The notes: generated from the sequence alone by a model not told the origin. A stretch of DNA of 64,000 nt from Primula veris (GCA_963682055.1 OY821747.1:12822258-12886257), one strand, 5' to 3'; shown: positions 44,872-58,599, counted from the first letter of the stretch. Made by a program: numbers and translations.

Positions 44872-45530
44872 TAATTTGTGTATAAAAAAAAAACTAAAAT
44901 TGCAAAACTTTGATATGAGTTTGTTTGGTTATTTGTAAGTACAAAAGTATATAATCTGTTTCCAATGTGGTGATGCATAAAAGTACTTATATAAGCCTGT
45001 GCTTTTGTTGAAAAGTGAAAGGAGTTACATATTTTGTACAGAGAATAGTGAACAGCTATTTTGCTCCTGCATAAAACGTGAACTTCCTCGACAAAATTGT
45101 GGTTTAAATACTGGAAAAAAGTTATCTAAGTTTACCTCAACAATGTAAAAGATCACACTGTTAGATTTGGTACCAACGACACTTTTGATCAAAAGTAAAA
45201 AGAGCAAAACGGTCATTTCTGGGTGCTAACCAAACAATCCCTATGTTATGGATGGCAAATTAATTTTGCGTTGTTCTCATTTTGTAGAAGACATTGTTGT
45301 TCACGGGCCTATGACACAGTCAGTTTCTCAGTTCTCTTGGGATAAATTTTCGAGTCGAATCACTGTTGGAAAATTGCATGGAAGAACAAGAAGAGTCTTT
45401 GAGAAGTGGGTATTGGCGCTTAGTGGGAGAAGGAGAAGCGCCGTTTTGGGAGGGACCTGACGAGCTAACACCTATTGGAATGGGCACTCGCTATTTAGCT
45501 ATGGATTATTGTCAACAACAAACAAGGAAT

Positions 45531-46079
45531 TCCAGTTCCGTTTCACTAACAGTCGATGCTATTTTATTTTCCTATTTTCATTGTAGTAGATTAATCACAG
45601 TTAATATTCTTGTAATATCAAATGCGCTCAGTTTCTAAACTCATTTTACTTTCAGTACTGTTGTATTTGTACATTTTTATAATCTTAATATTTAACGTGT
45701 CAAGGAACTTATTCACACCTAATTAGATAGTGAATCTACCAAGGCACTTATGTGTAACAAGGCTCTCATTCACATTTGACTTACCTTCGCTACCATATTT
45801 TTATGTGTGGATCAACCATTTTTCGTTCTATAACGTTGCATTGTAAAATCTACTATACCACTGGGAGAACGAAAATAAGAACACAAATATTTACCAAAAT
45901 GATTGAACACATTCAGTTTTTTTTTTTAATCGAACACATTCAGTTATATTAGTAACGTGTATAAGATACAAAAGTATTACTTTAACATATTCTTACACAA
46001 CTCACATTTTTGGAAGCAATACACAGTGCTATATAAAGCACTAATTAATTACGTCAGTTAATTTGAATTAAAGTGAATA
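45531..46079. other. Spacer downstream of NDUFAF7 pseudogene
   Basis: AT-rich, no supported feature. Confidence 0.4.
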
Positions 46080-48124
46080 TGGAGGTAGAGCTTAATTTCT
46101 AACTTGAGCTTTTAAGCTGGGTATTATTGTTTCTTTGGCCTAAGAATACTGTCTTGTTTTTGCTAATTATTTTCTTAATACCCAAAATTTAATTTTCAAT
46201 TATGGGTTATATATAGGTGTGTTTGGACATTCTCAGCTTATTTCCAATTTCAGCTTTTAAGCTCGGTATTATTGCTTCTTTAGTTTAAAGATACCGTAAT
46301 TATTTATTTAATACCAAGAATTAAATGGTCAGTTATGTGTTTATATATATATATATATAGGTGTGTTTGGGCATTCTCAGCTTATTTCTAACTTAAGCTT
46401 TTAAGCTGGGTATTACTTCTTCTTTGGCCGAAAAATACTGTCTTGTTTTGCGTATCTCAGTTGACCTGTAGAACGATCCCGCTAATTATTTTTTTAATAG
46501 CCATGATCTCATTTTGAATTAAGTAGGTGTGTATGCACGTATTTATATCTAGGCGTGTTTGGATAAAGCTTAATTTGATTCTATGTTTCATTATCACTTT
46601 GTATTTTGAGATGGGCATTTTTATTTTATTTTAATTTTTGTCTAAATAGAAGTTTCTTGAGAATGTAGTTAGTCATTACTCAGCATCTATTCGCCACTCC
46701 TGTGTTTTTTAGATGTATATATGCAGAACCGGTCCAAGAATTTTTTTAGTAGGTTGCCTTCTACAAAGATATGGAGAAATATTATTTTGTTTTTGGGATA
46801 AGTAGTCCAGTCCACTCGGACTATTGGCAAGCCCTCAATGCCGTATGCATACATGCATGGATGTATCATGTATATATGCATGCAAATATGTATGTATATA
46901 TTATGTATGTATATCAGTATATAAGTAGTTGTGTTTGGCCGGAGTTTACACTATTACATTACAAGAAAAAGTTGGATACGAACAATTCATTTTTCGAAAG
47001 ATGTTAGTAAAGTTAAATTTCAGCATTCGTTTAATAACATAATTAGTTGTTAATATTTAGCGGCACTCAATTTATTAACAATTTTCAAAAAATAAATTGT
47101 TGATATCTGAATATTTTCTTGTAGTCTTATGTTTCCAATTTACCAGTCATGTGTACATGTACAGATGTACTTACATATAGGAGTGTTTGGATAGAGCGTA
47201 TATCTCGGCTTATTATGCTATATGGATTTTCAGCTGGGTGTTGTTTTGTTTTTTTAGGGTTGAAAATTACCATTCGTTTATGTAAAATTTGTAAATATTT
47301 AATGTTAACTGCTTGACAAGGCTCGGCTAATTAATAACTCTATACCCAGAATTTAATTGCCACTCATGTTTGTGTGTATGTATGTATGTAGGCGTGTTTT
47401 AACAAACGAAGCGTTTTTATAAGATATATGCTAAAAGCATAAAAAAGCGTAAGCTTTTAGCGGCCAAAAAACAGAAAAACAAGCTTTTAAAGGTTTTTTA
47501 CGCTTTTTATCGAGTTTTTTCACTACGAAATGCGTTTTTTAAAACAAGCTTACATTCTCAGTTTCATTTTCACTTTGGATTTTGAGCTTATTATTTCTTG
47601 GTCTAGTTAAAGGTCTTGTGGAGTTTTAATTTACTAATTCTAAATGTACCTTTGTATCAACATGTTTGGGTAGAGCTTAAATTGTCAACTTATTCCACTT
47701 AAGACTTTCGAGCTGGGTGTTGCCTTTTAGGTCTATAAATAAGTTTATTTTGTATGTAAAATTACCTCTCTTTTGTTAATATTTGTAACATATATAGAAT
47801 TCTGGCCTGTTCATAGAGGTGTTTGGGTAGAGCTTACATACTTAGGTTATTTTTCACTTTCGATTTTGAGCTGGGTATTTCTTTTTGCTTTTGGCCTAAG
47901 AAAGCAATTTTTTTAAGTTGCTTAGACTCTCAGCTTATTTTTTCACATCGGAATTTAAACTGGGTATTTCTTTTTTGTTCTAAAAAGAAGTGTTTTGGGG
48001 TTTGAAATTACCAATGAAACGTATCTATGTAAAGTTATACTCCGTATATAATTTGAAACTGCGATAGTTTTTCGCTTTCTTGGGTGAAGAAAGTGATAGT
48101 TTTTATTTTATTGATATAAATTTG
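46080..48124 (+). repeat. Segmental duplication, copy 2, first part
   Basis: Contains repeated units of the type GTGTTTGGGCATTCTCAGCT and GCTTTTAAGCTGGGTATTA, and a closely matching tail at 47820-48110 that parallels 38.92-39.45 kb (GGTTTGAAATTAC, GTGATAGTTTTT). Interrupted on its right by copia-3. Confidence 0.7.
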
Positions 48125-48623
48125 TGTTGGAAAAAGAAGTGGTTTTTGTTTGAGTCAATACTATTAATTTAGTGGTTAAAAAACATTTAATCTCTCAATT
48201 TATGTGTGTTTATTTGTAAAATGAGTTATAAATAGAATATTTAAAATGATGGTATTGGTCTATTTTTTTACTAAATTTTTCAAGACAAGTTTCATACCTG
48301 CCATATACACATTCACACACATTTACATATGCATACATATACAGAAAGAGTACCACACCACCAACGGCTCGACCGTGGTTCGATGCCGTTTCCGTCGACT
48401 CACATGTGATAGACGTTGTACCTTGGAAATGAAGTGCCCCATTTAGCCAGAAGCAGAGGCTTGCAGTTATCTCGTCTCGGACTTTAGTCAATTTTGGTAT
48501 CATTTACATACTCTTAATTTTGAACATTGTAATTAATATATATTTATTTGAGGAAATTACTTTTCTGTTTATTTGTGCATTTCTTTTCCGTAGAAATTAT
48601 TGTATTTAATTACAGCATACCCA
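48125..48623 (+). repeat. 5' LTR of copia-3
   Basis: Shares with 54421-54980 the string TGTGATAGACGTTGTACCTT, a CA-rich stretch (CACATTCACACAC) and the end TGTATTTAATTACAGC. The right border is approximate. Confidence 0.8.
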
Positions 48624-50929
48624 ATAATCTTAAACGATAATTTATGTTTGTACGTCTGATGCAATAATTTCGGTGTATGGATCATACAGAAAATTATTTA
48701 TTTCTCCGTAATCGTTCTTAGTAAAATCATTTTCTCTTAATCTTCGGTTTCGGGAATTTAATGTTAACGGCTGTAATGGTTTCAGATTGTTATATCATGT
48801 TTGTTATTTTTATGCATGGCTTTTCGACAAAATTTTTTGGAAAATCATTTTCTGACAAACTTTCGTTTTAATAAATTGATGTTTCCGGCTGAATAGTCAA
48901 ATGCGTTTTGTCTTATTTTACATTTTTTTTGGGTTTTGTGAAAATGCTTATTTTTGGTTTTAAACAATCTTGTTTGAGTTTTGTGTAATATGTTTGCATG
49001 CATCTTTTGTATTATATTATATGTAAACAGTAATATGTTTATTGCTATTTTTAATTCTTTACATACGAGCATGTTTGGTTGCGATTTGAGAATATGATTA
49101 TCATTGTTTAGATTTTGAAAAAATCTATATTTTATTTTGTGATGATTTTAGTGATTAAATGGTTAATCATAGTTATTACAAATACACGGTTTGGTGTTAA
49201 TAATTTAACTTACTTTATGAAAAAATGGTGGCACCATTTATTTGATTATGTATTATAAGTATGTAATTGTTGTTGCATGTAAATACATTTACGGTACTAA
49301 ATTGGATAGTAATTGGCTTGTTTGGTTATGTGTAAGTTTGATATAAACTTATGTTGCGTCCAATAAGCAGTACCTATTCTAATAGGTTTCTGAACAACTT
49401 GTTTTATTACTCCATGAATTACTCGGATTGTCATGTAGCTTTAGTTGATTTGTCTACAATAATGGATTCATAATTATTGGATATACATGCTAGAATTAGT
49501 TGTATAGGACAAACAAGTGTAATGGCATTAAAATGCCAATTTTACATGTTACTGATATCATCCTAAAGTACAGTGCGGGTTTGGGGTGGCTAATCAGTGA
49601 GCCTTTTTTGTTTTCATGACACATCACTTAAAGAACTTAGTGCTAAACTTATGAAACACTTGTCATTATAATTACAGGATGGGTAACGGCTAATGACTCA
49701 TACAAGTTAATTGTGTTCACTGTTTGTGCTAATATTAACTTGGAAACCGTTTTAGAATATTACAATAATAAATCTTGAGTATTATATTATAGTGAAGCAT
49801 TTATTAAAATTTATTTATGAGCAATCCGGTTATTGACTAGATTTATATTGTTAATAAAAAGGACTAACAATTTCCAAAGAGTTTTTGTTTAGTCATATGG
49901 ATCTATGCAATGGAATTGGACGATTTGTATTGTTTTCGAAATAGTTCGTGTAAAACCATTAATTTGGGGCTTACGACGAACTGTTTGAATTATGAGATTG
50001 TTCTTTGTAAAATCAGATTTATCTGATGCTTACGGATGAATAAATCTTTCAGAATTTGATAATCTTTTTCGGGAATGAACTAGAATACTCTTGCAAAATC
50101 AGTTTCTTGAAACCATGCGTGGTTATAGAAATTTGGTGTTTGCGAATGATGAGTTTTAGTTTCATTTTCCGAAATTAGATTGTGCGTGTTTGTTATTTGC
50201 GATAACAAACAGTTTTATGCGGGAAATGTCCGGAACACAGTGGGTGCTGGAACTGGCCAGAAAATTGTGTGTGCCGGTGTACTCCTATTAATTTTACATG
50301 AGTGCATATTAATGACGGGGGTTACAAATTCGAGATCACCATTATTAAAGACACTAATGTGATGATATAATGGGTGGTATCCTTATTAATTGGGATTTAT
50401 TACAATTTAATTTGAAGGGTTACAAAATTTATAACGGTAATCATTAATGAGATTAATGACGAGTATTTATAACTTCTTATTAATTATGATTAATCGCAAT
50501 TTAATTTGGAGAGTTATAAAGTATTGTAACGACAGTTATTGTTGACATTTATGGAGAGATTTATTAGCTATCTATGAATTGCAATGACGAGTCGGTTACA
50601 AATTTGGATGAAAAATTATTTAATAACCAACTTTGTTCATGCAAAAGCAAATAATTTGATGATTAAAAAAATTATAAATGGCCGCTGAGTTTTATTTTAA
50701 GAATAAACAAATATCAGCTAATTTATTAATTTTTGTAATAACATCTTATTATTTTATTGAAAAAACATTTAATAATTTGTTGAAATAACATTTTATTAGT
50801 TTGTTGAAAGAACATTTAATAATTTGTTGAAATAACATTTTATTAGTTTGTTGAAATAACATTTAATAATTTGTTGAAATAACATTTTATTAGTTTGTGA
50901 AAGAACATATAATAATTTGTTGATATAAT

Positions 50930-51323
50930 TAGGGGTGGGCATGAGGCGGATTGGGGCGGATTTGTTTCAATCCTAACCCAACCCGTAAAATAAATGGCAG
51001 GGCGGATTGGAGCGGATTGATGAAATTTAAATCTCAACTCAATCCAATCCAACCCGTTACAATTAAAACTCCAACCCAACCCAATCCAACCCGCAAAATA
51101 AATTGCGGGTTGGAGCAGGTTGAGTTTAGATTGATTCTTATTTTATTTTGTTCCTTCATTTTTCATAGTTTGCATAATCAACCCAAATTTTAAAATAAAT
51201 TGAATATTTCAAACAGAAATATAAATTAAACCCAATCAAAGTACGTTTAGAACATTCACGAACAAATAATAAAACTAAAATATAACAATAATTAAATGTT
51301 GGTATCTTAAAATACACATAATG

Positions 51324-51364
<41 letters not shown>

Positions 51365-51553
51365 CGGGTTGAAACGGATTGGGACGGATTAACCCGCAGT
51401 TTGTGAAACTCAACCCTAACCCAACCCGTAAAATATATAGCGGATTGGGGCGGGGCGGATTGATTTTTTTGGGACATTCAACCCACTCCAACCCGTCCCA
51501 ATCCATGCGGGTTGGGTTACGGGGCGGATTTACGGATCTTTTGCCCATCTCTA
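50930..51553. mobile_element. MITE of 624 bp, 8-bp target duplication, hAT-like
   Basis: Ends are inverted repeats TAGGGGTGGGCA and TGCCCATCTCTA. Flanking GATATAAT (50922-50929) and GATATAAC (51554-51561) agree in seven of eight bases. The interior is full of GGATTGGGGCGG and CCAACCCGTAAAAT motifs in both orientations and contains an AT run at 51327-51361. Related sequence lies at 56237-56822. Frames inside it are not coding. Confidence 0.75.
51327..51361. repeat. AT microsatellite inside the MITE
   Basis: Uninterrupted alternating A and T over about 35 bp. Confidence 0.9.
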
Positions 51554-51899
51554 GATATAACATCTTATTAACTTGTTGAAATAACATATTATGAATATGA
51601 TGTGGTTGCTATTATTGAGAATAGTAATTGAGTAATAGTATATTACTATTATTGGGGGAGAACCCCGAGGGTACCACAAATATGGGATAACCCGTCGATC
51701 CTGTAGATCGAGAATCTAAACGTACCCCAAAGTGCCTACGGACGAGTGAGAGAATACCTAACGGTTCAGTGGTATAGACCTTAAACGTCTGAAATAAATG
51801 ATAAAATTCATTTACCACATTGAAACCGGTTAAGTTTCTCAATTAAAATATGCATGTCCTGAGTGAGGACAAACGGAATGCACGAACTGTGGGGCGTTA

Positions 51900-53840
51900 A
51901 TGTGTGAAAACATTTTAAACTTTTGGAAATCCACTAACAAGTGCAAGCATACAAATCTGAATCATAACTCGTGGTTTTTGAAACCTAAGGGAAGTAGCCC
52001 TTCGGTAGCCAAAATACTAGGATCAGATTGTGATAATTTTGCTTGTTTGTGGCAATACATGAGTGACTATTTGTTCAAAATGAGCATTTTAGTCAATACT
52101 CTTGTGGTCAATAATGACATGTTGAGTTATTTAACTAAGTCACTGATTCGGTATGATATAGTAGGTCATGAAAATATAAAACCATAAATGTTTTTTTTTT
52201 ATAAATCTATTATTTAAATTAAAGCACAAATATGAGTTTGTGTTTGAAGCAATATATTGCTAAGTCTTCGGTTTGAAGTTTTCAACGGAGTACATAACCT
52301 AATGATTTGGTGCATTTGAGATGCGTGCAAACCAAGAAGGGGTTAAAAGACATTTCCTCAATTTATTGATGGTTGTACTAAACACTGATATGTCTACTTG
52401 ATGAGAAGTAAAGACAAATCAGTCGAGATATTCTTTCAAGTAAGAATGAATACGAGAATTCTATTGTTGATGATTAAGGCTTGTCAGAAAACATGTTTAA
52501 TCATGAGTGTTCTGTTGTGTTAATCTACTAACTTTAATCCAATGATTAAGTGTTGATCATTAAATGATAGATTATTCTTGGACGTGTTAGATATTGTCTA
52601 ACTAGTTCCGAAACGGTATATTCACATGGTCAGTGTGAATGAAACGGTGAACATGAGACACTGTTCACACAGTTGTGTTGTTGGAATGACACTAATCATT
52701 AAAGAACGACTTATTATGCTCTCGAGCAAAAATGTAGTTGTTAAACGATGAATGTCATGTTGATAAGTTCAGGGTTAAACTCTGAATTTGTGTGGAAAGT
52801 GAGCTTTCCGCAAGCTATGTGTTGAACAAACTACCACTTAGAAAGTTGGACCAAACAGTCATAATTATATAAGGCATGATGCCTGACTATAAGTTCGTAA
52901 AAGTTTGGTGCTACCTAAGAAATGTCTCAATTCTTGTTCCTTTAAGGAATTGGATAGGATCGAAAATGGTAGATTGTGTGTTTATCGGATACGCACTGAA
53001 TATAGTGATTATCGGTTTCTAGTGCATAAGTCAGATGACTTTAAAGTGTATATAGAATATTGTTCTACGCCCGAGAAGTATAATTTCTAAAAGAGAAGTT
53101 TTCCCGCAAAACTCTAATGTCTGGCGAGTGTGATTAATACATTGAGGGTTCAAAGCATTACGCTACCTAAGACAAGTGAACACTCAAATGATGCTAGAAA
53201 AGTGGGGGCAAGTGAATCTTGTAAGTAAGATGAAGTGTCTCAGCTTAATAAAGGGTGAGAAAGGAAACTTTATTCGACCATTGACCTTCATGAGTGAAGG
53301 TAAATCGATGACATTGAAATAATCAATGTTATCCATATAATGTGTATATGAGAAGAGACCGTCAACAATGAGATTGATAGGCGCGTGAGAGATATAGTAA
53401 ATGACTATAAGTAAATTGACGGTGTTGATAATTTCAATAACTATACTCCAGTCTCATGGAGGTTTTGTATAGACCTGCATAGTTGGAGAAACTATGAAGT
53501 TAGAATTTATAACGTTGAATATTTTAGCTACCGAAGAGGCAGATTGGCTGAGAAGTCTTAGGAGGCATTCCCAAATGGACAAAATCTGTTTCCGTAATAA
53601 GCGTGCACTATTACAATCAGTTATTGAACGGGATCAGAGTAATTTTATAATGGAAAGTCCCGACAAAGTCATGACATAGTCGTCGGAGACACAAGTCCGC
53701 AAAAGGAATTGCTAGCAAACAGTGTGGTATCTTTAGACTTTGCATGGTCTAAGGATAATAATGCGGATCCATATACAAAATGCTTGACTCGCGGAGGAGT
53801 TGGAGCATCATCGAGGGAAATGGGGGTTGAAGCCCAATAA
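51900..53840 (+). pseudogene. copia-3 pol remnants
   Basis: Pieces in several frames can be read. About 52340-52450 resembles the integrase core (QFIDGCTKHCYVYLMRSKDK). About 52930-53050 resembles the integrase C-terminal part (IGSKMVDCVFIGYA, and in another frame YRFLVHKSDDF). About 53494-53650 resembles RNase H (LEFITLNILATEEADWL). About 53730-53830 is its end (LDFAWSKDNNADPYTKCLT, then SSREMG). The alignment is from memory of the family, and the frame is broken many times. Confidence 0.7.
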
Positions 53841-54420
53841 ATTGGAAACCTTCAAATAAGCTACCCAACATGTACTGGAAACTACAACTTAGGTTCAATG
53901 GGAAAACTGAATTGTGCGGGTGACCAAACAAATCACTCAAGAATATAAGTTCTCAGTCTATTTCTATGATGAAATAGTGATAGATCTATACCATTTTAAG
54001 GATGAGCATGATGCTCTTAGTGAATTAAGTATCTCAAAGATCGAGTGGGGTGAGTCATGACAACTTTGACTTGAAATCACCTATAACGAGTGTGTATGGC
54101 CGATATTATGTGATGATTTAAGGCTCAATCACTAGAGCACTCGGTTGAATTTGCCAAGTCAGTCTAGGGGCAAATATGGACAACAGCTAAAGGGCCTAGT
54201 AAGTGGTGTAGAGAAGACACTGTGCGGGTATCATTTTGGTATACACAAAACGCTAAAGGTTCAAAGCATTTTGCTACATAAGGCACGTATATTCAAAAGT
54301 TATTTCGCTATGGCAGGTTCAAAGCGTGCGCTACTTGTCCTAATGCAGTGAATTCTCGTGGTTCTCTCGATTGCATTTAGTTGCACGTTACATGTTTTAA
54401 ATCGCATTCATCCGGGGGAT

Positions 54421-54980
54421 TGTTAGAAAATAAGTGGTTTTTGTTTTAGTGAATGCTATTAATTTAGTGGTTACAAAATATTTATTCTTCCCATTTATGT
54501 GTGTCTTTATTTGTAAAATGAGTTATAAAGAGAATGTTTAAAAGGACGGTCTTGGTCCATTTTTTTACTAACTTTTCCAAAACAAGTTTCATACATGGCA
54601 AATACACATTCACACACGTTCACATATGCATACATATATAGAGAGAGTACCACACCACTAACGGCACCGAGCCACAACACCACCAACGGCTTGACCGTGG
54701 CTCGGTGCCGTTTCCGTCGAGTCACATGTGATAGACGTTGTACCTTGGGAATGAAGTGCCCTATTTAACCAGAAGCAGAGATGGCGGGACAAATATTGTT
54801 TAAGTAAAATTGCTTGTAATTAACTCATCTCGCACTTTAGTCCATTTCGGTATCATTTACGTACTCTTAATTTTGAACGTTGTAATTGATATATATATAT
54901 TTATTTGAGTAAATTACTTTTATGTTTATTTGTCTATTTTTTTTTCGTAAAAATTATTGTATTTAATTACAGCTTATCCA
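54421..54980 (+). repeat. 3' LTR of copia-3
   Basis: Partner of 48125-48623. It contains an added segment that creates a 14-bp perfect inverted repeat, CGGCACCGAGCCAC at 54662-54675 against 54697-54710. The other LTR lacks this. Confidence 0.8.
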
Positions 54981-55408
54981 ATAATTTATGGATAAACCCA
55001 TTATTTCATTAATAAATAATTATCTTATTACAACTAATGCCAAGACTATCACGCCAAGCCATATTTTAAAAAATAGAAGGGAATAGGAAAAGAAAAAGAA
55101 GAAAGAAGCTGAGGCAGAAGTCATAAAAGTCCACTCTATTAGTCATGGTTACGTGCCTTTCAACAACACTTTAGAGTACTCAATGGGAGAATATAAGCTA
55201 GACTCATCTTGTTTCGTTGATCATGACTATTGTTCATCATATCATATGGGTAGGAGTTTCTATCGGACTTTGGAGGTAGAAAAAAATAAAAAACACTCTA
55301 TGGTCATTAGGGAAAACAGGGTACAGACCAAATGGTAATGATAATGGTCATGGTCATGGTCATGTGTTGGAAGTGTGATAGGGGATATTGTTTGACATGG
55401 TTATAAAC

Positions 55409-56882
55409 CAGGGGCGGATCCTGGAGCTTTCCGAAGGTAGGGAAAAATTAAATCACCAAAATATTAAATATTGAGCCTAAGAAAATCTTAATAATTGTAC
55501 TTTCCTTTTACCTAGAGTCCAAATCTTATATCCATAATTTCTACTATATTTCGTGTCCCGTTGATTTTCTAGCCCAAAATAGTTATTTAATTTTTTTTTA
55601 AAAATGATTTCAGTTACAAATTTCCTTACAAAAAATTCAAATATGTTACATTTTGGAATTAAAAATAGAACTAGTGTAAATTAAATATAAAATCTAAAAA
55701 AAATAGGTAACTCAACAATATGTCCCAATATTATAAAATATGTATAAAATATGTTATAACACTTTTAAAACATACAAAAAAAACTTAAAATTTAAGTGAA
55801 AATAGTTTAGTGAACGCGGAATTAGGTAGAGATTTGGGGTAGCAGATTGGAAATTTTTTGCCTATCAAAATTAGAGTTCCAATATGCAACTTCTTTTGAT
55901 ATATCAAAACAAAACTTTATATTTTAAAGTAAAAAAGAAAAAAACTGCTAGTTTTTTGTGTGTGAATTTTTGCGATGGAATATCTCTCATTTTAGTTTAT
56001 ATAACAGTTTAACAATTTTAAGTAAGCTTTTTGAATGAAGTAAAAAACCAGCTATGAATTATATATGTTGCTTATAATTTTTTGTACAAATTAGTGAATG
56101 AAGAGTACATAATAAAATTTTCGGATATAGATGATTATTGTTAAAAGTTGTCTAATTTATTAATATGTTTGGATAATTCAGAGCAATTTGTTTCACCATT
56201 TAAAAACTAGTACACTATTAAAGTTTAAAACCTATCTAGGGATGGGCAAAAAAACCCGCAAACCAAACCCGTGTGAATTGGGAAGGGTTGGGACGGGGTG
56301 AGTGTAAAAAAAAAAACTAATCATTTCCGTCCCAATCCGTTATATATTTTGCAGGTTGGTTAGAGTTGATGTTTCCAAAACACGGGTTAATCCGTCCCAA
56401 TCCGTTTCAACCCGCAATATAACATATAAATATCAATATATACATTGTGTGTATTTCAAGATACTAACCTCCCACTCTTATTCTATTTTAGTTTTCTTAC
56501 TTGTTCGTGAATGTTATAAACATATTTTGATTGATTTTAGTTTGTATTTATCTTTGAAATTTGAAAGATTCAATTTATTTTAAAATTTATGTTGATTATG
56601 CAAACTATGAAAAATAAAGAACGAAAATGAAAATTTAAGAATCAACTCAAACCCCCCAACCCGTGATTTATTTTGCGGTTTGGGTTGGGTTGGGGTTTTT
56701 ATTGTAACAGCCTGGGTTGACTTGTGTTGAGATTTAAATTTTATCAATCCGTTCCAATCCATCCCGCGATTTTTTTTACGGGTTGGGTTAGCATTGAGAT
56801 TAATCCGCCCCGTGTTCATCCATAAAACTAACTACAACAAAAAGGAACTGTACCCCCTTGCACCTTGTAGGATCCGCCCCTA
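55409..56882. mobile_element. hAT-type non-autonomous element, 1474 bp, 8-bp target duplication
   Basis: Ends CAGGGGCGGATCCTGGAG and, inverted, TAGGGGCGGATCCTACAAG are typical of plant hAT elements. It is flanked by TTATAAAC on both sides (55401-55408 and 56883-56890). No transposase frame remains. A second MITE is nested in it at 56237-56822. It interrupts copy 2 of the local segmental duplication. Confidence 0.85.
56237..56822. mobile_element. Nested MITE related to 50930-51553
   Basis: Begins TAGGGATGGGCA and ends near GTTCATCCATA. The interior has the same CCCAATCCGT, CAACCCGCAA and GGGTTGGGTT vocabulary as the element at 50.9 kb. The right end is diverged and I could not find a target duplication. 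Confidence 0.6.
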
Positions 56883-58218
56883 TTATAAACCCTTGCTGAT
56901 AAGCCATAATGGCTTCTTACATGTCTTTGGAGGATATGCTGAAACAGCATGATTTTCTTAATATGCAGTTTTTGTAGTTTTTAAACTTGCAGTTTCTATT
57001 TGACTTATGATTGATTATAGCAGTAGTTTTGTTGATGTGTTAGTTTGATTATTTTCATTTTCTTATGCAAGACATGGAGGCTTGTTCTATGATATGGATG
57101 TTTTTTGCTTTTTATTAAAGTTTGGGTCCGTTTGATTAAAAAAAAATGATCCTATTACAACTTGAAACAAATAAATTGCCACTAATTATATGTTTAGGTA
57201 TCTATTTATTTAATGCATGTTTTAAGTAGAGGTTATCTAGCTAATTTTGCTTTTTCGCTTCTAAGCTCCTTTTTTTTTTTTTTATCGTAATCTCTATTTT
57301 TTGCAAAAAAAATTCGGTTTCAAATCCGCTAGTTTGTCAGCTTACAAGATACAACCACCCAAATCCATAATGAATTTTTTTATAGCCTCTTGTTTCTATA
57401 TGTATTTGAATAGGGATTGTTTAGGTTGAGAGATAATTTCCCAATTTTAGCTATTCTAATAATAATTTTTCTTTTGAAACCTAAGATAGGAAAAAGGTTT
57501 CACCTCCGGTGTTTATTATGTTTAAAAGAAAGCGATCTCTTTTGCATCGAAAAACTTAACCAACCAACCCTATACCATACTCCTTTACTAGCAGTGTTTA
57601 TAAGCTTCTTATTCAAGGTTGAGAATATCGTTGAGTTCGCTATCTTGGCAAAAAATTTCGCTTCCAAGAACTGCGAAAAGTCATATTATTCGGCTTTCCA
57701 TTTATATATAACATAACCGGTAAGTAAAAAGTATAGAGTTTCAACCTATTTCACCATATTTACTACGTCTTACATTAAAAACTAAAGAAAGTGAATCTTA
57801 ACAAATCAAGCCCAAATGTCTGTATGTAGAAATTATGAGTTTCTATTGGATTTTATCAGCGGATTTGAATTGGCGCAGAACACACACATGTGTGTTAAGC
57901 ATCTCAAAAGCATCATCAAGGTTCAACCATTTTCCTGTTTCGTCGAATATATTCTATATCATTGTCTTTTGTTTTGTCAACTACAATGTACATTATATGT
58001 TGTAATTCAAAAGGTTCGACAATCCTGATGGTAACCAAGAGCTCGTTTGGTTGTCGCTTCTATGACAGCTTTTCAGATATCGGCCCTGCATTTGGTTGGC
58101 CAGTTAAAAATAGTTCTTACTGAACCGTTTGTTTTAAAATGATATAAGTTCATAGCCGGATGAATGTAAGACTTTTTTCACCTTTTTCTCCTGTTAAAAT
58201 ATATCCACTCAGTAAAAC
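56883..58218 (+). repeat. Segmental duplication, copy 2, middle part with NDUFAF7 exon fragment
   Basis: From about 57180 it parallels 39.52-40.75 kb (CTAGTTTGTCAGCTTACAAG, GATACAACCACC, GGTTGAGAATATCGTTGAGT). At 57880-57921 it repeats the first NDUFAF7 exon (ending KHLKSIIK), with a short deletion that removes the serine-rich codons. It is interrupted at 58218 by copia-2. Confidence 0.8.
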
Positions 58219-58599
58219 TGACAAGATGTGGGTATTTCTTATTTAGAGGAGGCGAGTACACGTCAAACACAATCTCTTATTATGCTTTCTTTTTTCTTTT
58301 TTTGTTGTAATCTTTACAAAGTTCTACATCAATTTATAGACTATAAAATAGACTCTTGAAATTCTAGATACACTTAATTATGAACTTCTGTTACTAAAAC
58401 ATTCATAACTTATTATAGGGAACTCCAAACGACTTGAAACCTTCACCATTAAAATCTAGACTTAAAACCTTTAATTTGATAGGTCATACACCTAAATTGA
58501 GCAACGGTTTTCCCTTCAACTTCACTCTTTAATTAACCTCAAAAAACTGTTCAATGTGGAGTCTCAACTTTAATGTCGAATTAAGTTTATTTTTCAACA
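58219..58599 (-). repeat. 3' LTR of copia-2
   Basis: TGACAAGATGTGGGTATTTC ... TTTTTCAACA on the plus strand, 381 bp, partner of 62675-63056. Confidence 0.93.

Larger units (their letters stand above)
48125..54980 (+). mobile_element. Old Ty1/copia retrotransposon (copia-3), heavily degraded
   Basis: Two direct repeats of about 500-560 bp (48125-48623 and 54421-54980) begin TGTTGGAAAA / TGTTAGAAAA and bracket 5.8 kb. A purine tract CCGGGGGAT stands right before the second, so the element is on the plus strand. Coding remnants of integrase and RNase H lie between. The LTRs differ by many substitutions and an insertion, which indicates age. A hAT-type MITE (50930-51553) has inserted inside. No clean target duplication or primer site was found. 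Confidence 0.8.

Noticed and set aside
50843..51587. Several frames on both strands around 51 kb
   Set aside because: They follow the repeated CCAACCC words of a MITE and differ between its two copies.
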